NCBI GenBank assembly: GCA_027324025.1
Contig: DAHVYW010000020.1
Span: 1 to 11,126, forward strand
Length of the DNA stretch: 11,126 nt
Origin: JAJZQD01 sp021847735
GTDB taxonomy: Bacteria; Bacillota; Thermincolia; Thermincolales; UBA2595
Reading direction: 5' to 3'
This document shows positions 7,484-11,126 of the stretch, piece after piece. The number at the start of each line of letters is the position of its first letter. Positions within the stretch are counted from its first letter, which is position 1. A program made the translations under genes and the position numbers. The notes below the pieces were generated by a model, which had not been told where the DNA came from, made no database searches, and saw only the letters and a program-made list of their open reading frames with translations.

Positions 7484-8842
7484 TTATTTACCTATCCAAT
7501 TCTTAAATTTCTCTAAAGCAGCCGGATTACTGGAACGCCACTCTTTAATAGCTTTTTCCGTAAGTGCGGCCGCATCCTTAGCGTTCTTTTCACCGCTTAA
7601 CAGCAGTTGTACACCCGGGAATATTCCACGTTCTTCAAGCATGGAAGGAATAAAGTTCTCCATGTTCAGAGAAGGTTTGGTCAGATACCACTCGTTCATT
7701 TGTTTCATCTGGGGTAACTGAACGGCAGAGGCGTCAAAACGGTCGTCTGCGGGAAGTACCCCAGTGTTGTCATACCACGCCTTGATACGATCAGGTGTGT
7801 GCATGAAAACCAGGAAGTTCGCAGCTTCTTTTTGCTGCTTGGACCAGGAGGTGACTCCCCAGCCCTGGGCAGTTACAGTTATGGTATCAGCCATCTTGCC
7901 TGTGCCATAAACAGGAACCTGCATGATTCCGACTTTATCAACACCCATTTGCTTAATCCAGCCGGGGAAGAAGGTATCGTTTCCGAATACCATTGCTGCC
8001 TTACCCTGTAACCACATATCCTGTCCCTGCTGGTAGTCCAGAGAAGCGACATCATTGTTGAAATAACCCTTGTCCTTTAGCTCTTTAAGCTTACCCCACC
8101 ACTGGGCATACTTTTCATCTGTAAACTTAGATTCACCTACAGCCGCTTTTTTGATATCGTCAACACTGTCCAGTGTCTGCTTGTTCAGCAGCTGCCACAA
8201 CCACCCACCGAACCAACCGTCTTTAACACCGGCAGCTACGGGAGTAATCCCAGCCTTTTTCAGCTTGGCACAGGCTGCAATAAACTCATCCCATGTTTTG
8301 GGCGGGTTTGCGGGATCTAACCCGGCTTTGTTGAAAAGATCCTTGTTGTAGGCGATTGCGTTACCGGAAAGGTACCAACCTATCCCCCACTGCTTGCCGT
8401 CAAAGGTACGCTCATTATTATTTATGTAGTGCTTCATTTCTTCTGCCGGAATGAGGTCATTGAGAGGGACAAGGCTGCCGGCCCAGGCATCCTCCAAAGT
8501 CCATACGCCACCCCAGAAATACTGGATATCAGGGCCCTGCTTGGCTGCTGCCGCAGCTTTGAAGGCAGGAACCAGCTGATCAGTGGACTGAAGAACGGTC
8601 TTTATTTTGATATTGGGATGTTCTTTTTGATAAAGAGCAACGGTTTCGTCCATCCATTTCTGAGCTCCCGGGGCTTCCTGCTCTCCCCACCACCATACAG
8701 TGAGGTTAACAGGTTGAGTTTGAGTTTGAGTTTCGGTTTCTGTTTTTTTGTCATTACCCCCACCACACCCGGCTAATGCGGTTACAGCGAGAAGCAGTAC
8801 CAGCGCAAGGCTGAAAAACTTGATGATTCTCTTTTTGGACAT
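7484..8842 (-). CDS. Sugar ABC transporter substrate-binding lipoprotein
   Basis: A 452-residue extracellular solute-binding protein of family 1 (MalE/UgpB-like). The N-terminus has a basic MSKKRIIK start, a hydrophobic core and a lipobox LAGC with the lipidated Cys at residue 26. A low-complexity Thr-Glu/Thr-Gln linker follows (about 34-43), then the binding domain beginning VNLTVWWWGE. The mature protein should be anchored to the outer face of the membrane and deliver ligand to the MalF/MalG-like pair. The many Trp residues in the mature part suit sugar stacking, but the ligand is not identifiable. Start: ATG at 8842 is preferred because AAAGGAG is 7 nt upstream; the ATG two codons earlier almost abuts the Shine-Dalgarno. 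It is the first structural gene of the operon, with a probable regulator operator upstream. Confidence 0.93.
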   Translation of the reverse strand: MSKKRIIKFFSLALVLLLAVTALAGCGGGNDKKTETETQTQTQPVNLTVWWWGEQEAPGAQKWMDETVALYQKEHPNIKIKTVLQSTDQLVPAFKAAAAAKQGPDIQYFWGGVWTLEDAWAGSLVPLNDLIPAEEMKHYINNNERTFDGKQWGIGWYLSGNAIAYNKDLFNKAGLDPANPPKTWDEFIAACAKLKKAGITPVAAGVKDGWFGGWLWQLLNKQTLDSVDDIKKAAVGESKFTDEKYAQWWGKLKELKDKGYFNNDVASLDYQQGQDMWLQGKAAMVFGNDTFFPGWIKQMGVDKVGIMQVPVYGTGKMADTITVTAQGWGVTSWSKQQKEAANFLVFMHTPDRIKAWYDNTGVLPADDRFDASAVQLPQMKQMNEWYLTKPSLNMENFIPSMLEERGIFPGVQLLLSGEKNAKDAAALTEKAIKEWRSSNPAALEKFKNWIGK

Positions 8843-8879
8843 AATCATTCTCCTTTGAAATTCAATTTGTCTCAGGATT

Positions 8880-8902
8880 GTTCAGGATATTGAACATCGT
8901 TC
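8880..8902. promoter_or_regulatory. Probable IclR-type operator (site A)
   Basis: The half-sites are arranged GTTC-N8-GAAC-N3-GTTC. Within them, TGTTCA-ggatat-TGAACA is an 18-bp palindrome (8879-8896), and TGAAC-atc-GTTCA (8891-8903) is a second, overlapping one. The same half-sites with identical spacing occur upstream of the IclR-family gene (9824-9846); 17 of 24 bases match when the following A is included. IclR proteins bind as dimers or tetramers to palindromes, so this is the likely operator controlling the transporter operon. Pattern is direct; assignment to this regulator is inferred. Confidence 0.65.
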
Positions 8903-8926
8903 AGAGTTTTTGGAATTTGTTTCCTT

Positions 8927-8977
8927 AGTTACCCTAAATTGTTGAGAAACCTTAAATAGAGAGTTTTTAGGGTAACT
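8927..8977. repeat. Perfect 12-bp inverted repeat with 27-nt spacer
   Basis: AGTTACCCTAAA at 8927-8938 is the exact reverse complement of TTTAGGGTAACT at 8966-8977. No T-run follows on either strand, so it is not a terminator. It could be a long-loop RNA stem in the leader or paired binding sites for a DNA-bending or looping regulator. A 9/10 match to one arm (TATGGTAACT, 9889-9898) lies next to the -35 box of the regulator promoter. Confidence 0.6.
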
Positions 8978-9034
8978 GAAAGAACCGTTCAGTTTGTTTC
9001 TCTTGACCTCACCTCCCATAAAAGCATTATTTGG

Positions 9035-9808
9035 TTAGGAAGCCAGCCATACTCTTGCTAGTTTCCGGGCTCCTTCTCTAACCATCTGCAAGAGTTCTTC
9101 CTTCCTGCCCGGTACCATCCTGAAGACAGGGACCGAAACACTCAGCCCGGCAACCATCTTGCCATGCCTGTTAAACACTGGAACCGCAACACACTGTATC
9201 CCCCCGGAAGATTCCTGGTCATCAAATGCGTATCCGTTCTTTCTCGCCAATTCCAGCTTATTTTTCAGCTCTTCCAGGGTCGTAACGGTATGTTCAGTAA
9301 ACTTCTGCAGGTTTTTATTTTTGTAGCGGCTGCTAAGTTCCTCTTCAGAGAGACAGGATAGCATGGCCTGACCTACACCCGTTGCATGGGCAGGTAATCG
9401 TTTTCCTACAAAAGATGCCATCCTGATTTCATGGCCGCTTTCGATTTTTTCTATGTATACTACATCCGTACCGTCAAGAATAGCCAGGTGGACAGTCTCA
9501 CTACCCTTTTTGGCCACTTCGGTAAGAATTACCCTTATTTCCTCCGAAAGGTTTAAGTTGTTCAAATATGAATATCCTATTTCAAAAAACTTTAATCCCA
9601 GCTTGAATCTCTTTGTAGATTCATCTGCAACAAGGTAACCCCTGTCTGCCAAAGTATGTAAGAGTCCGTGTATAGTGCTTTTAGGTAACTTTGTTGCCAT
9701 GCAGATCTCCGTTATAGTCATACCGTTAGGCTCCTGCCTTAGTAATTCGGCAATATCCAAGACCTTGTCCACCGATTTGACGGTATAATTTTTAGCCTGC
9801 TGGATCAT
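9035..9808 (-). CDS. IclR-family transcriptional regulator
   Basis: A 257-residue regulator with an N-terminal winged helix-turn-helix (about 10-62; the TITEICMATKLPKSTIHGLL stretch holds the recognition helix) and a C-terminal effector-binding domain (about 75-250). Typical IclR landmarks are present: GKRLPAHATGVGQAML near 136-150 and GIQCVAVPVFN with Cys206. The usual family length is ~250. Start: ATG at 9808 is chosen because GGAGG lies about 7 nt upstream. An in-frame ATG at 9829 would overlap the probable operator and lacks a good Shine-Dalgarno. It lies directly upstream of the operon on the same strand and shares an operator-like motif with it, so it is probably the local, autoregulated, substrate-responsive regulator. 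Whether it represses or activates cannot be told. Confidence 0.93.
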   Translation of the reverse strand: MIQQAKNYTVKSVDKVLDIAELLRQEPNGMTITEICMATKLPKSTIHGLLHTLADRGYLVADESTKRFKLGLKFFEIGYSYLNNLNLSEEIRVILTEVAKKGSETVHLAILDGTDVVYIEKIESGHEIRMASFVGKRLPAHATGVGQAMLSCLSEEELSSRYKNKNLQKFTEHTVTTLEELKNKLELARKNGYAFDDQESSGGIQCVAVPVFNRHGKMVAGLSVSVPVFRMVPGRKEELLQMVREGARKLARVWLAS

Positions 9809-9823
9809 AAAACATCCTCCATC

Positions 9824-9846
9824 GTTCATAATGGCGAACCTTGTTC
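9824..9846. promoter_or_regulatory. Probable IclR-type operator (site B, autoregulatory)
   Basis: GTTC-N8-GAAC-N3-GTTC, the same half-site order and spacing as site A. It lies between the predicted transcription start (near 9853) and the regulator's Shine-Dalgarno, a position suited to autorepression by roadblock or RNA polymerase exclusion. Confidence 0.62.
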
Positions 9847-9859
9847 ACAATCTAGAATA

Positions 9860-9888
9860 ATTATAGCTTACTAAAAGGTTTTTTTCAA
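9860..9888 (-). promoter_or_regulatory. Sigma-A-type promoter of the IclR-family gene
   Basis: On the minus strand the -35 box is TTGAAA (9883-9888, 5 of 6 matches to TTGACA), the spacer is 17 nt, and the -10 box is a perfect TATAAT (9860-9865). Transcription should begin near 9853, about 45 nt before the start codon at 9808. This is the clearest promoter in the window. Confidence 0.8.
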
Positions 9889-9921
9889 TATGGTAACTTC
9901 AAAATATTTTGCGATAGGAAC

Positions 9922-9952
9922 AAAAAAGCTACACCGTCAAAAGATGTGTAGC
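9922..9952 (-). terminator. Intrinsic terminator, probably of the former tRNA-Ala gene
   Basis: On the minus strand GCTACAC and GTGTAGC form a perfect 7-bp stem (9946-9952 with 9928-9934) around an 11-nt loop, followed at once by six T. It lies 12 bp after the CCA end of the tRNA remnant at 9964-9995 and on the same strand. It is therefore best explained as the native terminator of that tRNA gene, and it also insulates the regulator promoter downstream. Confidence 0.75.
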
Positions 9953-9963
9953 CTTTATACATT

Positions 9964-9995
9964 TGGTGGAGACACGGAGGATCGAGCTCCTGACC
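9964..9995 (-). pseudogene. Degenerate 3' end of tRNA-Ala
   Basis: Read on the minus strand this is GGTCAGGAGCTCGATCCTCC followed by GTGTCTCCACCA: the end of the variable loop, the T arm, the 3' acceptor strand and an encoded CCA. It matches 9961-9995 against 10429-10463 at 33 of 35 positions. The differences hurt function: T54 of the T loop is C, and T-stem pair 49-65 is A-G. The 5' part of the tRNA is absent. A terminator just downstream suggests this marks the original tRNA gene position. Confidence 0.75.
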
Positions 9996-10000
9996 CAAAT

Positions 10001-10020
10001 CCGACCCGGGGGTAGAAAAA
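10001..10020 (+). repeat. 20-bp direct repeat, copy 1
   Basis: CCGACCCGGGGGTAGAAAAA matches the copy at 10139-10158 at 19 of 20 positions, 138 bp apart. The second copy runs into the left arm of the long palindrome. Origin unknown. Confidence 0.6.
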
Positions 10021-10021
10021 A

Positions 10022-10054
10022 GGCAGTCGGCAGTAGGCAGTCAGCAGTAGGCAG
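10022..10054 (+). repeat. 14-bp tandem repeat, about 2.4 copies
   Basis: GGCAGTCGGCAGTA, then GGCAGTCAGCAGTA, then GGCAG. Low-complexity intergenic repeat of the kind scattered through some clostridial genomes; no function seen. Confidence 0.65.
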
Positions 10055-10081
10055 AAGTAAATGATTTCAAGAATCCCCGAT

Positions 10082-10099
10082 GGTGGTCCGCAGACCGCC
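10082..10099. repeat. Short hairpin
   Basis: GGTGGTC and GACCGCC form a 7-bp stem (one G-T wobble) with loop CGCA. It lies in the otherwise featureless stretch 10055-10138, where I see no gene. Confidence 0.45.
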
Positions 10100-10138
10100 G
10101 AGGCCCCCAACCTATAGTCACCCCATCTTGTCTAAGTA

Positions 10139-10158
10139 CCGACCCAGGGGTAGAAAAA
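10139..10158 (+). repeat. 20-bp direct repeat, copy 2
   Basis: CCGACCCAGGGGTAGAAAAA, one mismatch from the copy at 10001-10020. Its last seven bases form the outer part of the left arm of the 107-bp palindromic element. Confidence 0.6.
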
Positions 10159-10258
10159 TGCCTTCTGGCAAGGCGCCAGGGCTGTCCCAACCACAGACGT
10201 ATTAGTGTACTTCGCGGATTGGGGCAGCCCGGGCAACGCAGCCAGAAGGCATTTTTCT
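10152..10258. mobile_element. 107-bp palindromic element with perfect 18-bp inverted ends (MITE-like)
   Basis: AGAAAAATGCCTTCTGGC at 10152-10169 is the exact reverse complement of 10241-10258. Inside, GGGCTGTCCCAA (10179-10190) pairs with TTGGGGCAGCCC (10219-10230) with one G-T wobble, so the whole unit can fold into one long, interrupted hairpin. There is no open frame of note and no obvious target-site duplication. Each end finishes in GCATTTTTCT, so the unit could also end transcription in both directions. A non-autonomous mobile repeat is the most likely origin, but no transposase is present to confirm it. Confidence 0.5.
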
Positions 10259-10277
10259 CAGCATGCAAACAAATCCA

Positions 10278-10313
10278 ATAAAAAATCGGATCTTTTCAGG
10301 TCCGATTTTTTAT
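10278..10313. terminator. Bidirectional intrinsic terminator
   Basis: ATAAAAAATCGGA and TCCGATTTTTTAT form a perfect 13-bp stem with a 10-nt loop. A GC-containing core next to six T on either strand makes it a terminator in both directions. Confidence 0.75.
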
Positions 10314-10325
10314 CCCAATTCCAAG

Positions 10326-10424
10326 ACTCCACCTTCTATTAGGTGGAGTTTCCACTTTTCTGCTTCAGTGGGGGTAGAGTCCCCCACTGAAGTTTCGATG
10401 TTCAGCTTTAGCTGAACGAGTTCA
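10326..10424. mobile_element. Cluster of three perfect hairpins; possible IS200/IS605-type end remnant
   Basis: Three perfect stems follow each other: ACTCCACCT/AGGTGGAGT (9 bp, 6-nt loop, 10326-10349), CTTCAGTGGGGG/CCCCCACTGAAG (12 bp, 6-nt loop, 10363-10392) and GTTCAGC/GCTGAAC (7 bp, loop TTTA, 10400-10417), then GAGTTCAC. Subterminal hairpins followed by a TTCA-type tail resemble the right ends of IS200/IS605-family elements and the structured RNA encoded there. No tnpA or tnpB is present. The hairpins are certain; the family assignment is inference from architecture, and an orphan structured RNA is the alternative. Confidence 0.4.
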
Positions 10425-10431
10425 CTGGATT

Positions 10432-10476
10432 TGGTGGAGACAAGGAGGATCGAACTCCTGACCTCTTGAATGCCAT
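10432..10476 (-). pseudogene. 3' fragment of tRNA-Ala(GGC): probable attachment-site remnant
   Basis: Read on the minus strand, this 45-nt piece covers standard tRNA positions 32-76: anticodon loop AT-GGC-AT with U33, stem TCAAG, variable AGGTC, T stem AGGAG, T loop TTCGATC, CTCCT, acceptor strand TGTCTCC, A73 and CCA. Anticodon GGC, U70 (half of the G3-U70 identity pair) and A73 all point to tRNA-Ala. The sequence departs from a tRNA exactly at position 31/32: six T replace the 5' anticodon stem, and no D arm or 5' acceptor is found upstream. A break in the anticodon loop with an intact 3' end is the classic footprint of tyrosine-recombinase integration. Confidence 0.8.
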
Positions 10477-10629
10477 AAAAAAGACATTGATAATACCTTG
10501 TACCACCCACATTTAATTGACACATTATTTAAGCTTTTTTCATCTTTTATATACTGCAATATCTTATCAAATAACATTTCATTTTATTTGGGTTGTAGTA
10601 TAGATATAGTAAAAGGAACTAATGAAGTT
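10477..10629. other. AT-rich non-coding gap
   Basis: Between the tRNA remnant and the Panacea stop codon. It is clearly AT-richer than the operon, like the gene to its right. A TTGACA at 10517-10522 has no matching -10 at proper distance. I see no gene or convincing terminator here. Confidence 0.5.
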
Positions 10630-11126
10630 TTAATTTAAGAAATCTGCATAATAATAAGGAATAACGTTACCAAAGGATGTCTCAAGCCAGCCTTTTTCTT
10701 TATGTGATAAATCACGAATCTCGGTGGAACTATAATGTCCATATTTTTCTTTAACTTGTTCCAATATGTTAATTTCCATTTTAGAAAAGACATCAGGGTC
10801 GTACTCCGCCAAAGGTAAAACTAAATTCCCGGAATAAGCACCAGACTCTGCAGGCGTAATAGAAATAAAACCTGACTTTTCAAGACCCCACAGTAGTCCG
10901 TCATAGTCTTTAGGAACAGGACCATGTTCGAATCTAACATATTTGAGCCCAGTCAACGAAACAGTAAACTCCTTGAAAAAGTTAAAATCTAAATAAAATA
11001 ATAATTTATTAAATTTTGTTTTCCATAATTGCGATATGTTTTGAGCAAAATATAAGACAACATTTGTAAACTTTTCAAGGTCAAACTGCTTATACCCAGA
11101 TTCAACATCTACTGATGGGTACTCAG
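10630..11126 (-). CDS. Panacea-domain (DUF4065/SocA-like antitoxin) protein, C-terminal part
   Basis: The reading frame is open to the right edge, so 164 C-terminal residues are visible and the 5' end is outside. It contains YKQFDLEKFTNVVLYF, then KTKFNKLLFYLDFNFFKEF, TGLKYVRFEHGPVPKDYDGL and DLSHKEKGWLET. These match, in order, the Panacea fold (KLLY.aDf, GPVP, lSHke..W). Panacea proteins commonly act as antitoxins for varied toxins and often carry an N-terminal DNA-binding domain. The residues before the visible Panacea domain suggest such an N-terminal part outside the window. A TTG at 10956 could pass for a start, but the domain clearly extends upstream of it. Its AT-rich sequence and position beside a tRNA remnant suggest acquisition with a genomic island. 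No toxin is visible within the window. Confidence 0.8.
   Translation of the reverse strand, partial: EYPSVDVESGYKQFDLEKFTNVVLYFAQNISQLWKTKFNKLLFYLDFNFFKEFTVSLTGLKYVRFEHGPVPKDYDGLLWGLEKSGFISITPAESGAYSGNLVLPLAEYDPDVFSKMEINILEQVKEKYGHYSSTEIRDLSHKEKGWLETSFGNVIPYYYADFLN

Larger units (their letters stand above)
8843..9034 (-). promoter_or_regulatory. Operon leader and control region upstream of the binding-protein gene
   Basis: This 192-bp gap separates the regulator gene from the transporter operon and is dense in symmetry: a three-half-site motif at 8880-8902, a perfect 12-bp inverted repeat (8927-8938 with 8966-8977), and a short GAAC-C-GTTC palindrome at 8982-8990. I could not find a convincing sigma-A promoter. 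The best minus-strand candidate, TTTCAG-N17-TATTTA, is weak. No terminator follows the regulator stop codon, so read-through from the regulator gene is possible. Confidence 0.55.

Noticed and set aside
8976..8992. Catabolite-response (cre) element at the CTGAA...TTCAG palindrome
   Set aside because: The symmetry axis lacks the central CG at the right position and the length is odd (15 rather than 14 nt core); it fits the GAAC/GTTC half-sites better.
8882..9019. 45-codon minus-strand frame starting ATG in the operon leader
   Set aside because: No Shine-Dalgarno before its ATG, no recognisable domain, and it runs through the inverted repeats and operator-like site.
9003..9031. Plus-strand promoter-like TTGACC-N17-ATTATT
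   Set aside because: It would drive antisense RNA into the regulator gene with no gene in that direction; AT-rich intergenic DNA yields such matches by chance.
10041..10268. Minus-strand open frame of 75 codons
   Set aside because: It runs across the 107-bp palindrome and short repeats; translation is low-quality and lacks a domain or good ribosome binding site.
9961..10424. CRISPR array or integron attC site from the repeat density
   Set aside because: Repeats are not regularly spaced with unique spacers, and the palindromes lack attC core boxes.
10310..10525. Minus-strand open frame of 71 codons
   Set aside because: It passes through the tRNA remnant and three hairpins, so the sequence is explained by RNA/DNA structure rather than coding.
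10630..10956. Treating the Panacea gene as a complete 108-residue protein starting at TTG
   Set aside because: Recognisable Panacea sequence continues in frame upstream of 10956 to the window edge, so the gene is longer and only cut by the window.

Overview
The window suggests a Gram-positive (monoderm) Firmicute, most likely a clostridial or Peptococcaceae-type anaerobe. The grounds are mid-range base composition, strong AAGGAGG-type ribosome binding sites, several GTG starts, and a solute-binding protein built as a lipoprotein. This placement comes from sequence style only.

Positions 1-9808 are one coherent minus-strand locus, read right to left. An IclR-family regulator (9035-9808) is followed by a tightly packed operon: a sugar-type substrate-binding lipoprotein, two CUT1 permeases (MalF-like and MalG-like), a zinc-dependent medium-chain alcohol/polyol dehydrogenase, an M24 pita-bread metallohydrolase, a MalK/UgpC-type ATPase, a UroD-superfamily protein with an MtaA-like zinc triad, an aldose-1-epimerase-like protein, and the first 38 codons of an enolase-superfamily (mandelate racemase/muconate lactonizing) protein that runs off the left edge. 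Gaps are 9-73 nt and one pair overlaps. The genes read as import of a carbohydrate or sugar-acid-like compound followed by epimerisation, oxidation and dehydration. The UroD-like and M24 proteins are unusual partners and imply a non-standard substrate. An identical three-half-site motif (GTTC-N8-GAAC-N3-GTTC) lies upstream of both the regulator and the binding-protein gene and is the likely IclR operator.

Positions 9810-10629 hold no credible protein gene but much structure: a good sigma-A promoter for the regulator, an intrinsic terminator, two 3'-end remnants of a tRNA-Ala(GGC) gene 468 bp apart, short direct and tandem repeats, a 107-bp element with perfect 18-bp inverted ends, a bidirectional terminator, and three strong hairpins resembling an IS200/IS605-type end. 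The second tRNA remnant begins exactly in the anticodon loop, as expected for the distal attachment site of an integrative element.

Positions 10630-11126 are AT-rich and carry the C-terminal part of a Panacea (DUF4065/SocA-like) protein, a domain common in toxin-antitoxin and phage-defence loci. I infer that the right edge enters a genomic island inserted at tRNA-Ala, whose body and restored tRNA lie beyond the window.
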